Positions 8,218-17,088 are shown, numbered from the stretch's first letter. The stretch: DNA of 64,000 nucleotides from Acidobacteriaceae bacterium (GCA_003138515.1 PLGG01000020.1:36737-100736), one strand, 5' to 3'. The notes: generated from the letters alone by a model not told the origin. A program made the numbers and translations.

Positions 8218-8701
8218 GCTGGCTCTCCGAATTTGTTTTTTTTGGCCATCCGTAGTCGGGGTCGACCTGATGTATCGGGTCGATCAAGAGGAGGTCACGT
8301 ACGTCGTCGAAACGCTCGAGCACCGGCAATTCATAGCCTGCGTCTGCCGGATAACGGCGCAAGGCCGTGAACCTGCTAACGACACTCTCTGGCTCGCGTT
8401 CCACGATGATGCCCTCTGCCGCGAGTCGAGCGACAAAGCTGGCGATCGAGGACCGAAATCGTTCGCAATTCTCGGAGACGCCGAAAAGGGCGGGTGCAAG
8501 ATTGTCCGCCGTGACTCCGTCATTCAGCAGTTCCAGAATCTCCGTGCCTGACAAGGAGAGGCTGAAGTAGTAGCCGGTTTCGACATTTACCAGTACGGTC
8601 TCCTCTTCGAACCGCTCTGCTACATGCCGGGCGTGGTCGATCCGATATTTTCCCAGTGACTGATCCAAAGAACCCTCCCAAAATACAGCCCGCGCTCCCA
8701 T
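8201..8701 (-). CDS. PqqD-like (RRE) peptide chaperone with leader-like C-terminal tail
   Basis: 166 residues. Residues 20-105 form a PqqD/RRE winged-helix domain (ERFEEETVLVNVETGYYFSL, then GTEILELLNDG), which in RiPP systems binds a precursor's leader. Residues 123-155 are an extra tail beginning YELPVLERFDDV and continuing through LLLIDPIHQVD to GWP. The YxxPxL at 123-128 resembles the leader motif of lasso precursors (YxxPxLxxxGxxxxLT). Two starts are possible: ATG 8701, or TTG 8668, which has GGAGG 5 nt upstream. The gene lies 8 bp after the GalU-like gene. No separate precursor ORF is visible nearby, so the tail itself may be the substrate (inference). Confidence 0.75.
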   Translation of the reverse strand: MGARAVFWEGSLDQSLGKYRIDHARHVAERFEEETVLVNVETGYYFSLSLSGTEILELLNDGVTADNLAPALFGVSENCERFRSSIASFVARLAAEGIIVEREPESVVSRFTALRRYPADAGYELPVLERFDDVRDLLLIDPIHQVDPDYGWPKKTNSESQLGPRI

Positions 8702-8709
8702 TCGGCCGT

Positions 8710-9633
8710 CTAGTTATTGCAAGGCGCCGAACTCGGCGACATATACCGAGATAGAACCGGCGCTAGTTCAACATCGGCGAGCAAGCACTCAATCGTCGCT
8801 TCGACAAATCCATGCCAGTTACCGGTATCGATGTGCCTGCCCTCAAAGAGATAGCCGTAGACGGGGTTTGAATTGCAATACGAGTTCAATGCATCCGTCA
8901 ATTGAAGCTCACCGGATGGATCGGGCTGGGTATTGTCAATTGCGTCGAACACTTCGGGGGCAAGCACGTATCTTCCAAAAACACCGTATAACGAAGGTGC
9001 GCATTGCGGCGATGGTTTCTCGACCATCGATCTTACGCGAACTGTTCGCATGTCTTTCTCTGGTCTCTCCGAATCCACAACGAGAATCCCATAACGGCGA
9101 GTCTCAAACATCTGGACCAAGCGTGTTGCAATCACCGGTCTCCGATGTCGGCGATAACATTCGGCCAATTGGGCGATGCACGGATTCTGAGAGATGATTA
9201 AGGCGTCGGGCAAGATGACTCCGAATGCCTCGTCCTTTATCTCTGGTCGTGCGCAACGGATCGCGTCGGCAAGACCGAGCGGGGCACTCTGGTTGACGAA
9301 AGAAAATCGTAGCCCGCTGAACATCGCGCGCAGCTTCTCGGCCTCTCCCTGGACGCCATGTACATCCAAAAAGTGCTCCAACTGTATATCGCGCTCGAAG
9401 AATCTTTGTAAACTCGAGTCGGATCGGGCACATACGAAGATAATGTGATCGATCCCGCTTGTCGCCGCCTCTTCCACTGCATACAGAATCAAGGGCTTTC
9501 GCCCAATAGGAAGAAGTTCTTTGCGAACTGCTTTGGTCGCCGGAAGAAGGCGGGTTCCCCGTCCGGCCACAGGTATTACAACTGACCTTAACGGCGAAAC
9601 AGTCTGCGGTCCAGAGGACGCCGGCATTATCAT
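8710..9633 (-). CDS. GalU-like sugar-1-phosphate nucleotidyltransferase
   Basis: About 307 residues; left-handed parallel GT-A nucleotidyltransferase of the UTP-glucose-1-phosphate uridylyltransferase type. The signature GRGTRLLPATKAVRKELLPI covers the NTP-binding loop; later SMVEKP and GELQLTDAL are typical of GalU. I choose the ATG at 9633 because it overlaps the gmhA stop as ATGA; the frame is open to 9648. It ends TAG, 8 bp before the PqqD-like gene. Placed right after gmhA/gmhB/hddA, it may activate a heptose-1-phosphate rather than glucose-1-phosphate; no HddC-type enzyme is visible elsewhere in the cluster. Family firm, substrate open. Confidence 0.8.
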   Translation of the reverse strand: MIMPASSGPQTVSPLRSVVIPVAGRGTRLLPATKAVRKELLPIGRKPLILYAVEEAATSGIDHIIFVCARSDSSLQRFFERDIQLEHFLDVHGVQGEAEKLRAMFSGLRFSFVNQSAPLGLADAIRCARPEIKDEAFGVILPDALIISQNPCIAQLAECYRRHRRPVIATRLVQMFETRRYGILVVDSERPEKDMRTVRVRSMVEKPSPQCAPSLYGVFGRYVLAPEVFDAIDNTQPDPSGELQLTDALNSYCNSNPVYGYLFEGRHIDTGNWHGFVEATIECLLADVELAPVLSRYMSPSSAPCNN

Positions 9634-10226
9634 TTCACCGATTCCCATTTCATTTCGGATGCCTTAAGCCTGGGATGGCACACCAATAAGTGCCACACCA
9701 GAGCCTGAAACGACTCAGTGAGCGGGGTGACTCTGGCAGGGTTGGGTACTTTTACAATCACGCAGGCATCCGCGACTTTCGCGGTATATCCCCCGTCTCG
9801 ACCAACTACACCACAGATTTTCGCTCCTACCTGCTTGGCATACTGCAATGCGCGCACAAGATTTGCACTGATATTGCGCTCCGCGTCTCCGCCGCCCACT
9901 GAGAATACGAAGATCAGGTCGACGGCTCGCAGTCTGCTGCCATGCAGCCAGTTGACGTATACGGAATCCCAGCCATCGTCATTGACTCGAGCCGTCAGTT
10001 CCGAGGTATTGTCGCTCGGCGCGTACGCCTCGATATCGGCGATCTTTCGAAAATCGCACACCGCGTGAGACGCATTCCCCGCTCCTCCTCCCACGCCAAG
10101 AAAAAACACCCGCCCATCATGAGCGCGTGTTTCCTCCAACAGTTCCGCCATCCGCTCGATTCCGTTCTCGTCGAGGTCATGCAGGACTGCAATGGCTTCC
10201 TCGATGTACGCGTGCGAGTAACTCAT
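9630..10226 (-). CDS. gmhA: Sedoheptulose-7-phosphate isomerase (GmhA-like SIS protein)
   Basis: 198-residue SIS-domain protein, first step of ADP/GDP-heptose synthesis (sedoheptulose 7-P to D-glycero-D-manno-heptose 7-P, cytosol). It has the phosphate-binding GVGGGAGNASHAVCD and the second SIS segment VFSVGGGDAERN. The start is ATG 10226, with AGGAG 9 nt upstream; the open frame extends to 10310 but that part is not GmhA-like. The first codons overlap the 3' end of gmhB by 50 nt, unusually long for this operon. Assignment rests on sequence and on hddA/gmhB next door. Confidence 0.8.
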   Translation of the reverse strand: MSYSHAYIEEAIAVLHDLDENGIERMAELLEETRAHDGRVFFLGVGGGAGNASHAVCDFRKIADIEAYAPSDNTSELTARVNDDGWDSVYVNWLHGSRLRAVDLIFVFSVGGGDAERNISANLVRALQYAKQVGAKICGVVGRDGGYTAKVADACVIVKVPNPARVTPLTESFQALVWHLLVCHPRLKASEMKWESVK

Positions 10227-10851
10227 CTTTGTACGCTCCTTTGATTCGCAACATTGCGTCGGAATTAATAGCCCCCATAATTGGAACCGCATCTGCGAGA
10301 GTAGTTGCAATGAAGTCAGGCGTTACGCCACGTTCCGCCAGTTGATCGCACACGTAGCATTTTCTCTGACTCAGGAGAATCGCGCGTGACCCTGCGCGCT
10401 GTCCCGCAATCACATCCGTAAGGCCGTCTCCGATCATGACAGATTCGCGGAGATCGATGTTCATTTCTTCGGCCGCCTTCAGCAAGAGCCCGGGTTTGGG
10501 TTTGCGGCATGCGCAGTTCAGTAGATACTCAGGGTGAGTGGCCTGGGGATGGTGCAGGCAGTAATAGACCGCATTGATCGCTCCGCTGCAGTCTGCAGTC
10601 ATCTTTGCAGTAACGGCGTGCAGCAGTTCCGCGCTAAACTTCCCTTTGGCGATTCCTGGCTGATTCGACACGACGACAACGAGAAACCCCATATGGCGAA
10701 ATGCCGCCATCGCCTCCGGAACTCCGGCGACGATCTGAAATTCATCAGGGTTGCTCGGCGAGTCGACCGTCCCAAACTCAGGGTTGTAGACATAGGAGTT
10801 GATTACTCCATCGCGGTCGAGGAAAACTGCCTTCTTGAGTGTGGTCGTCAC
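10177..10851 (-). CDS. gmhB: D-glycero-D-manno-heptose 1,7-bisphosphate phosphatase
   Basis: 224-residue HAD-IIIA phosphatase. The nucleophile motif is FLDRDGVIN (10-18); the GmhB zinc site is seen as CLHHPQ...CACRKPKPG; motif IV is MIGDGLTDV. It removes the 7-phosphate from heptose-1,7-bisphosphate made by HddA. The start is GTG 10851, 23 nt after the hddA stop. The C-terminal 25 residues extend past the HAD fold and overlap the gmhA start. Confidence 0.85.
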   Translation of the reverse strand: MTTTLKKAVFLDRDGVINSYVYNPEFGTVDSPSNPDEFQIVAGVPEAMAAFRHMGFLVVVVSNQPGIAKGKFSAELLHAVTAKMTADCSGAINAVYYCLHHPQATHPEYLLNCACRKPKPGLLLKAAEEMNIDLRESVMIGDGLTDVIAGQRAGSRAILLSQRKCYVCDQLAERGVTPDFIATTLADAVPIMGAINSDAMLRIKGAYKDELLARVHRGSHCSPA

Positions 10852-10874
10852 GGTTCGCTGAAGAGACTTCCTAA

Positions 10875-11933
10875 TTACACTTCTACTGTCGCCGCGCTCG
10901 CGGCGTTCTCCAGCCGTCTCATGTGGGCCAGACGTCCGTCGCGAGATACGATGTCGAAGATGACCTTGCTGCCTTCGAATTCAAAGCGGAAGTTAAGCTC
11001 GCGCAAACCTGCGCCTCTCATTGCTTCTCGCAGAACGCCCTTTGGGCCCTCACAATAAAGCGTAAGAAATCCACCCCCGCCGGCGCCAGTAATCTTACCG
11101 CCGATTGCGCCGTGACGTTTGGCGAGTTCATACCATCCATCGATGCGGGGATTGCTGATCCCCTTGGCCAGGCGCTTCTTTGTCTGCCAATGGAGGTCCA
11201 TTAACTCGCCGAATCGCGTCAGGTTGCCCCGAGAAATGCAGTCGCGGATCTCAAATCCCATGGCTTTGATTTCCAGAAGGCTACTTACAACCTCTGCGTC
11301 GCTTCTCTTGGTTGCACTATCCTGGCTCGACAGTATCGCATTGGCATCCCGTACTTCCCCGGTATAGAAGAGAAGCATGTTACTTTCAAGTTCTTCGATG
11401 ATCTCAAAGGGCAGCGCCAGGCGAGTCACTTTGACTGTGCCGTCGTTGGCAATATCCAGTTGGGTCAGACCGCCAAAGGCGGCCATATATTGATCCTGCT
11501 TGCCGATCGACTTCTTCAGAATCTCGAGCTCAATTTGGCAGGCTTCCTCCGCCAATTCCTGAGTTCTCACCGGGTCCTGCGACAACGCGTGCAGGGCTTT
11601 GAGCAGGCCAACGAGATAGCAACTCGACGATCCAAGGCCAGTGCCGGCGGGAATATCTGCGATCGAGACGATTTCGAGACCAGTTTCGAAACCGAAGAAT
11701 CTCATCGCCTCCCTTGCCAACGTGTGCTGCACTTCATTCGCATGACACACCAGTTCGGCGTGGCTATATCGGACTCGAATCATATCGTCCACAATCGGAG
11801 CATTCACATTAAGGTACATGTACTTATCGATGGCAACAGCGAGCACAAATCCGCCATACTCCCGGTAAAAGGAGGGCAAATCCGTTCCGCCTCCACCCAG
11901 GGCGACCCGGTAAGGTGTACGCGTCATTATCAT
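10875..11933 (-). CDS. hddA: D-glycero-alpha-D-manno-heptose 7-phosphate kinase
   Basis: 352-residue GHMP kinase. The N-terminal RTPYRVALGGGGTDLPSF, the ATP loop PAGTGLGSSSCY, and the C-terminal GGKITGAGGGGF are the three GHMP motifs in the HddA arrangement. It phosphorylates C1 of heptose-7-phosphate in the alpha (GDP-heptose) branch. The start is coupled as ATGA to the upstream oxidoreductase stop. Together with gmhB and gmhA it indicates that D,D-heptose is a building block of this capsule. Confidence 0.85.
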   Translation of the reverse strand: MIMTRTPYRVALGGGGTDLPSFYREYGGFVLAVAIDKYMYLNVNAPIVDDMIRVRYSHAELVCHANEVQHTLAREAMRFFGFETGLEIVSIADIPAGTGLGSSSCYLVGLLKALHALSQDPVRTQELAEEACQIELEILKKSIGKQDQYMAAFGGLTQLDIANDGTVKVTRLALPFEIIEELESNMLLFYTGEVRDANAILSSQDSATKRSDAEVVSSLLEIKAMGFEIRDCISRGNLTRFGELMDLHWQTKKRLAKGISNPRIDGWYELAKRHGAIGGKITGAGGGGFLTLYCEGPKGVLREAMRGAGLRELNFRFEFEGSKVIFDIVSRDGRLAHMRRLENAASAATVEV

Positions 11934-12958
11934 GGTTGCGCATCCTCATCTTCTGCGATCGCGACCCACCTGCCAACCGCAGAGCTTTCGTATGCTGTTT
12001 CGATCATGCGTTGGGCGCGAAGACCATCGCGCCCGCTGCCCAGTGGCGCTCGTTGCTCGGCGATGGCTGCCAGGAATTCTTTCCATTCCTCCCGCCAGTC
12101 GTCGCCGGATTCAAATTCGATGTGCTGCTCGCAAGGCCGAGAGTGATCGCTATTTCGTTTCGCCCATCTTATAACCGGTGGGCCATAATGCCCGTCCCTG
12201 CCTTGCAGCTTCAGATATCCGTCTTGGCCGTAGAGCTCTAACTGGAAGGAATTAATCCATTGAGTCCAACTTACATGGACTTGAGCAATCTGACCGGCTT
12301 TCGTCTCAAACAGGCAAAAGCAATTATCCTCGACATCGCGAAGATTCCAAAAAAAGGTGCTTCTTTGTCCTGCCACGCGGACTGGCTCTCCCAAAAGGTA
12401 ACGGATCAGGTCCATCACATGAATGCCCTGTTCCAGTAACGCACCGCCGCCAGAAATTTCGGGATCAGTATGCCACTCTTTCTCGAAGCCGGGTCTACCC
12501 CCATGGCCGAAATGGCAGCGCAGGAAAGAAAGCTCACCCAGCTCGCCGCCGGCAATAAGTTCCTTCGCTTTGCGAACGTGCGGGAGGTGTCGATAGTTGA
12601 ATCCGGTCTTAAGCACTTTGCTCGAGGCGCGCGCCGCATCCACAATTCGTTCAGCTTCGGCCACGTTTCGCGCCAGCGGTTTCTCGCAGAGAACATGTTT
12701 GCCTGCCGCCAGGGCTGCGGACGCGATCTCAGCATGAAGCATGGTGGGCGTCGCCACAATCACAGCATCGACGCCCGGAGCGGAGATGCACTCGCGCCAG
12801 TCGCTGAAGCTCTTAGCTCGCACGGGTGAGGCAACCCTTTCCGCAGCTGCGATGTTTGCATCGGCAACCGCCACGAGCTCGGCTGGCTTTACTTCGCTGA
12901 TGACTCGTGCGCGAATCTGACCGATCCGTCCCGCTCCGATCAATGCGATCCCGATCAT
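11930..12958 (-). CDS. Gfo/Idh/MocA family oxidoreductase
   Basis: 342 residues; NAD(P)-dependent sugar oxidoreductase. The Rossmann motif is ALIGAGRIGQIRA at the N terminus; the active-site segment is CEKPLARN; the C-terminal dimerisation/substrate domain has GGGALLEQGIHVMDL. ATG 12958 has AGGAGG at ideal spacing and overlaps the SDR stop as ATGA; the open frame upstream to 13039 is not homologous. It likely modifies a nucleotide sugar for the capsule or recycles an inositol-like sugar; the exact substrate is not inferable. Confidence 0.8.
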   Translation of the reverse strand: MIGIALIGAGRIGQIRARVISEVKPAELVAVADANIAAAERVASPVRAKSFSDWRECISAPGVDAVIVATPTMLHAEIASAALAAGKHVLCEKPLARNVAEAERIVDAARASSKVLKTGFNYRHLPHVRKAKELIAGGELGELSFLRCHFGHGGRPGFEKEWHTDPEISGGGALLEQGIHVMDLIRYLLGEPVRVAGQRSTFFWNLRDVEDNCFCLFETKAGQIAQVHVSWTQWINSFQLELYGQDGYLKLQGRDGHYGPPVIRWAKRNSDHSRPCEQHIEFESGDDWREEWKEFLAAIAEQRAPLGSGRDGLRAQRMIETAYESSAVGRWVAIAEDEDAQP

Positions 12959-13785
12959 TTTCCTCCTATCGATACGCGTCGAAGTGTCCAGGTGTCGGAG
13001 TTGAGGAGCGATGTGAAGTGCTGGTCGAGGTGTTCCCAATCGTCCCAGACGACACTGATTAACCGTCCCGTTATAGGAACGGGAGTACCAGCCAGCATGA
13101 GCGCAAGGCGGGCTGCACGTTGCGCGGAAACTCCTCCTGTGGCGTCCATTTCATTCAACTCGCGCAGCGCGTCTTCACCGGCAAGCGAACTCGCCGCGCG
13201 CAATTCTTCCCACATTGCGCTCTTCACCGGACCAGGTGCGATCACGTTCACATAGATGTTTTTGTCCTTCAATTCCATCGCAATGCATTCCGTGAATCGC
13301 ACGATAGCTGCTTTGCAAGCGCTGTAGGATGAGAAGAATGGACGCCCGTAGGCGCCGCCTCCGCCGGAGAAATGAACGATCCGTCCAGTGCGACCCTGCA
13401 ACATGGAAGGCAAAATCGCGTGCACAACATTGAAGGCACCGGTTACATTGATTTCGACTGCGCGCGCCCAGTGCGCAGGATCATTCTGCTCCACAGGTCC
13501 TATGGGCCCGTAAGCCCCGGTGGCGTTCACCAGGATTTCTACAGAACCGAAGCCCCTTTCCACCGCGCCAATCGCCCGCGCTATTGTCTCAGGGCACGTA
13601 ACGTCCATTTCAACCTGCATGCATCGAGCGCCGGTTGCACCGATCTGCTTGACAAGACCGGATACCGATGACAATCGAGATGCCAGTGCGACCGCGGCGC
13701 CTTCCCGCGCGAACTCATGGGCAATTGCGCTTCCGATTGCCCCTGAAGCCCCCACAATCAACGCTACCTTTCCGCGAACCGTCAC
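12955..13785 (-). CDS. Short-chain dehydrogenase/reductase
   Basis: 276-residue classical SDR. The cofactor motif is GASGAIGSA near the N terminus, NATGAYGP stands in for the NNAG strand, and the catalytic Ser and YSACK follow. I choose GTG 13785 because it overlaps the epimerase stop (GTGA) and homology starts there. It probably acts with the adjoining Gfo/Idh and epimerase genes on a nucleotide-activated sugar. Confidence 0.8.
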   Translation of the reverse strand: MTVRGKVALIVGASGAIGSAIAHEFAREGAAVALASRLSSVSGLVKQIGATGARCMQVEMDVTCPETIARAIGAVERGFGSVEILVNATGAYGPIGPVEQNDPAHWARAVEINVTGAFNVVHAILPSMLQGRTGRIVHFSGGGGAYGRPFFSSYSACKAAIVRFTECIAMELKDKNIYVNVIAPGPVKSAMWEELRAASSLAGEDALRELNEMDATGGVSAQRAARLALMLAGTPVPITGRLISVVWDDWEHLDQHFTSLLNSDTWTLRRVSIGGK

Positions 13786-14735
13786 GCTCGCACTTCCTCG
13801 TGGATCGAAACGTGCGCGCGGGACGCGAAAAACTCGACCGTTCGCTTCGCTCCAACTGCGAGCGGTATTTCGGGCTTCCATTGGAGCAGACGTGCCGCCT
13901 TTGAGATGTCGAGTGTGATCTTATCGATCTCGCCCGGGCGAGCCGATGCATATCTCGGTTCGATTTCTTGCCCCAGTAAATCGCGAATGACTGCAAAGAC
14001 CTCGTAATCCGTAGTGGGCTCGCCGCTGCCGATATTGAACTTCTCTCCCCCGCCCAGCTTGAGCGCTGCTATGTTCGCGCGGACGGCATCCTCAATGTAG
14101 ACGTAATCGCGATACTTCGTGCCATCCCCGTAAATGACCGGCTGAATCCCCGCGAGCATCTGTTCGCAGAAAATCGCGAAGACTCCAGCCTCCCCCTTTG
14201 AACTTTGGCGGGGGCCGTACACATTCCCGTAGCGGAGGACGACATACGGAAGACCGTACAGAAATGAAAACGTGAAGAGATAGTGTTCGATCGTATGCTT
14301 GCTGATTCCGTACGGAGTGATCGGATTGATCGGGCAATCTTCTCCCACCGGTTCCGATGCCGGTTCGCCATAGCCGGCGCCGGCGCTGGCTATATAGATG
14401 AATCGCTGAAGCTTGTGCTGCACCGCCAATTCCAATAAATTGATGGAGCCAAGAATGTTCACCGATGCATCGAATACCGGTTCACGTACCCCGCGCCTGA
14501 CGTCCATTTGAGCAGCGTGGTGGTTAATGACCTCGGGTTGCTCCCGGTGAAAGACCGTTTCGAGAAAAGCTCGATCCAGGATGTCGCCGCGATAGAACCT
14601 CGCCTTGGGGTTCAGGTTGCTCTCCGAACCACGGGACAAATCATCCACAATAGCAACATCGTGCCCCTGCTCGATATAGCCGTCGGCTACATGCGAGGCG
14701 ATAAATCCAGCTCCGCCAGTCACCAGTATTTTCAT
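13782..14735 (-). CDS. NAD-dependent sugar epimerase/dehydratase (GalE-like extended SDR)
   Basis: 317 residues. GGAGFIASHVAD binds NAD; the YGISK catalytic motif and the RYGNVYGPRQ substrate loop are present; the C-terminal FNIGSGEPTTDYEVF is typical of UDP-glucose 4-epimerase relatives. The strand before the active site reads IASAGAGYG instead of the usual SSAAVYG, a minor deviation. It acts on nucleotide sugars for the capsule. Coupled (GTGA) to the SDR. Confidence 0.85.
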   Translation of the reverse strand: MKILVTGGAGFIASHVADGYIEQGHDVAIVDDLSRGSESNLNPKARFYRGDILDRAFLETVFHREQPEVINHHAAQMDVRRGVREPVFDASVNILGSINLLELAVQHKLQRFIYIASAGAGYGEPASEPVGEDCPINPITPYGISKHTIEHYLFTFSFLYGLPYVVLRYGNVYGPRQSSKGEAGVFAIFCEQMLAGIQPVIYGDGTKYRDYVYIEDAVRANIAALKLGGGEKFNIGSGEPTTDYEVFAVIRDLLGQEIEPRYASARPGEIDKITLDISKAARLLQWKPEIPLAVGAKRTVEFFASRAHVSIHEEVRA

Positions 14736-14761
14736 GATTTAGGCTCCTAAAGAAACAACAG

Positions 14762-16246
14762 TTAAATTGCGCCTTCCTGCGAGAGGAACCCGCAGATTGT
14801 CTTTCCGATGATGACCAGATCCAACCAGATAGACCAGTGGTCGATGTAGAACATATCCATCGCGATACGATCTTCGTAGCTCGTCGCCTGACGCCCGTTG
14901 ACCTGCCAGTATCCGGTAAGGCCCGGTTTAACCATCAGGCGCTTTTCCATTAGTTTTCCGTAGCGCTCTGTTTCGGCGAAGGCAATGACCCTCGGACCTA
15001 CGAATGTCAATTGGCCGGTGAGCACGCTGAAAAACTGCGGAAACTCATCGATACTGAACTTTCTCAATGTGTGCCCAACTTTCAGAATGCGCGGATCCTC
15101 TGACAACTTGTGATTTTCTGCGAACCGTCTTTGCATCTCCGCGTTACCGCGGATAACTGCGTCGGCATCTCGAACCATCGTACGGAACTTGAGGTAGTAA
15201 TGAATGCGACCGTCAGATCCAACAAACTCCCGCCTGTGAAACAACGGCCCTCGGTCCTCGAGGTAGATAAGTCCACAGATAACCGGGGCAATCAGTATTG
15301 TGAGAATGCTGCCGATCAGCCCAATCGCCAAGTCGAGCAGGAATTTGCAGGCTCGTTGCAGTTGTGTGGACCACGCTGGAGTCGTGCGAAAGCGGAGGCT
15401 TCCGCTGTAGTAGTCGATTTCGCAATCGCCGCCATACTCGCGGAACAGTTCATTGGCCAACTCAACTTCAATGCCAAGCTGCCTGCAGCCGCTGAGAATA
15501 TCGAGAATCAGTCCGTTCCGATTTGCCGTTTCGTTTAGATCGATCACGACGACATTGGCCTGCGCGCTTTCCAAGATTGCCCGCCAGTCGTCCACCTGGC
15601 CCAACACGGGCACATCAGCGTCCAGAATTGCATCGGAATCGCTGTCCCGTGCCGGGATCAAACCAAGCAACTCGTATCCGCGAAAGCGCTGAATTGCCAA
15701 GTTTCGCTGAAAGGCGCGCAAACCGGCGACTGCAGCCACCATGGTGACGCGCTTTCGCGAGTATCCGGCCTTCCAGAGTCTGACGTAGGCGGCGCGGACA
15801 ATGAAGCGGCCCATTAGGACGATTGGCAATGCGCTCACAAACCAACCGATGGCCCAGTGCCTGAAAGGCGCATCGTTCAAGAACAGGAACGTCTCCAAAT
15901 AAATCAGCGCGAACACAGCGGACAGCGCCTTGACCACGCTTGCCAGTTCTTGTTCGGGCCGCTTAAACAAAACTGAGCGACGGCTGTCCAGCAGTTGCAG
16001 TGTACCCACGGCAAAAAGAATCAGAAGCAGACTGCAACCGGCAATCGATTCCCGTCGAATCAGAGGAAGCTGATCTCTGATCGCCGCGATGGCTAAGCCT
16101 TGAGCCGCTATTAATGATAGGACATCCGAGCAGACGCGGGACCAGCACTCGCACAGCTTCAAGCCGCCGAGAGAAAGGCTGCGCGGACCCTTCCGCACTT
16201 CTCCAATCTCCCTGGATGAAGCGAGAACGTCTGAGATCGAGTTCAT
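14762..16246 (-). CDS. Polyprenyl-phosphate sugar-1-phosphate transferase (WbaP/WcaJ type)
   Basis: 494 residues; starts repeat-unit assembly by moving a sugar-1-phosphate to undecaprenyl phosphate at the inner membrane. The N-terminal half has about four membrane segments (around residues 40-160) and a CoA-binding-like soluble part; the C-terminal half is the catalytic Bac_transf domain with one more membrane segment, then KFRTM, LRKFSIDEFPQF, GPRV and KPGLTGYWQVNGR. Length matches the family. Ends TAA; 26 bp from the epimerase gene. This is the committed step of the capsule pathway. Confidence 0.9.
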   Translation of the reverse strand: MNSISDVLASSREIGEVRKGPRSLSLGGLKLCECWSRVCSDVLSLIAAQGLAIAAIRDQLPLIRRESIAGCSLLLILFAVGTLQLLDSRRSVLFKRPEQELASVVKALSAVFALIYLETFLFLNDAPFRHWAIGWFVSALPIVLMGRFIVRAAYVRLWKAGYSRKRVTMVAAVAGLRAFQRNLAIQRFRGYELLGLIPARDSDSDAILDADVPVLGQVDDWRAILESAQANVVVIDLNETANRNGLILDILSGCRQLGIEVELANELFREYGGDCEIDYYSGSLRFRTTPAWSTQLQRACKFLLDLAIGLIGSILTILIAPVICGLIYLEDRGPLFHRREFVGSDGRIHYYLKFRTMVRDADAVIRGNAEMQRRFAENHKLSEDPRILKVGHTLRKFSIDEFPQFFSVLTGQLTFVGPRVIAFAETERYGKLMEKRLMVKPGLTGYWQVNGRQATSYEDRIAMDMFYIDHWSIWLDLVIIGKTICGFLSQEGAI

Positions 16247-16299
16247 AGTTGGTCTCTCATTGGATTCGCCGGTCGCTGTCCGTTGTTCCCAGCAGGGTC

Positions 16300-17088
16300 T
16301 TATGAAACGTAAAATCCGTTCTCCCTGACCTTAATGGACGAATGCAAGGCAAGCTCTGCTGGCACGGGGCTGGTCGTGAGCGTATATCCCGCCTTTACCG
16401 CATCGTGGTGAAACATCTGAACCGTCTCCAGAGAATATTCCTCCAGGGACTTACCGACAAGCGACAGTTTCTTGAGCAAGTCGTTGGTCACAGTAATCAC
16501 ATGGCAGCCAATGTCATTGGCCTGAAAGATATTCAGTAATTCCCGCGGACTGGCCCATATAAGTTCGATGTGCGGGCGACCGGAAAGAACGCACACGGCC
16601 TCGGCCATCATCGGAAGAGGATCGCGACCAGTATCGGCCACGCGACCCGCAAACACCGAGATATAGCCCGCAGGCGCATCCGCCAGACACTCGGCTGCGA
16701 CCTTCACCTGCTCAAGCGTCATCAAAGCTGTGACATTCATCCGCACTCCGCTTCGCGCCAGACGACGAATGAGGGGCACCGAGTTCATTCCCTTGGTATT
16801 CGTCACGGGTATTTTCACGATCACCTGCGGGCCCCAGCTGGAAATCTCCAGTGCCTGCGCTTCCATTTCGCTGAATTCGTCTGCAAATACCTCAAATGAA
16901 ATCGGCTTATCGGGAATCGCGTGCAACACCTCGCGCGCGAACGCCGCATAGTCGTTCACCCCTGCTTTCCGCATCAAGGTGGGGTTCGTGGTGAATCCTT
17001 TGATCAGCGGGTTCAACGAACAATCGACGATACCATTGAGGTCTGCGCCATCGGCGAAGATCTTTACCTTTAGATCGGCTAGCTGCAT
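16300..17088 (-). CDS. Transaldolase / fructose-6-phosphate aldolase-like protein
   Basis: 262-residue TIM-barrel class I aldolase. The Schiff-base Lys lies in VIVKIPVTNTKGMNS; GFTTNPTLM at the N terminus and TVTNDLLKKL near the C terminus are family motifs. ATG 17088 has GAGGAG 7 nt upstream. Transaldolase activity interconverts sedoheptulose-7-phosphate, the substrate of GmhA, so its placement in a heptose operon suggests precursor supply (inference). Confidence 0.75.
   Translation of the reverse strand: MQLADLKVKIFADGADLNGIVDCSLNPLIKGFTTNPTLMRKAGVNDYAAFAREVLHAIPDKPISFEVFADEFSEMEAQALEISSWGPQVIVKIPVTNTKGMNSVPLIRRLARSGVRMNVTALMTLEQVKVAAECLADAPAGYISVFAGRVADTGRDPLPMMAEAVCVLSGRPHIELIWASPRELLNIFQANDIGCHVITVTNDLLKKLSLVGKSLEEYSLETVQMFHHDAVKAGYTLTTSPVPAELALHSSIKVRENGFYVS

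Noticed and set aside
7000..8370. 456-codon plus-strand ORF
   Set aside because: Antisense to the kinase and GT2 genes, whose protein motifs are clear; a high-GC shadow frame.
3502..8701. A complete lasso-peptide biosynthetic cluster
   Set aside because: No B2-type transglutaminase-fold peptidase, no asparagine-synthetase-like cyclase and no separate precursor gene are present.
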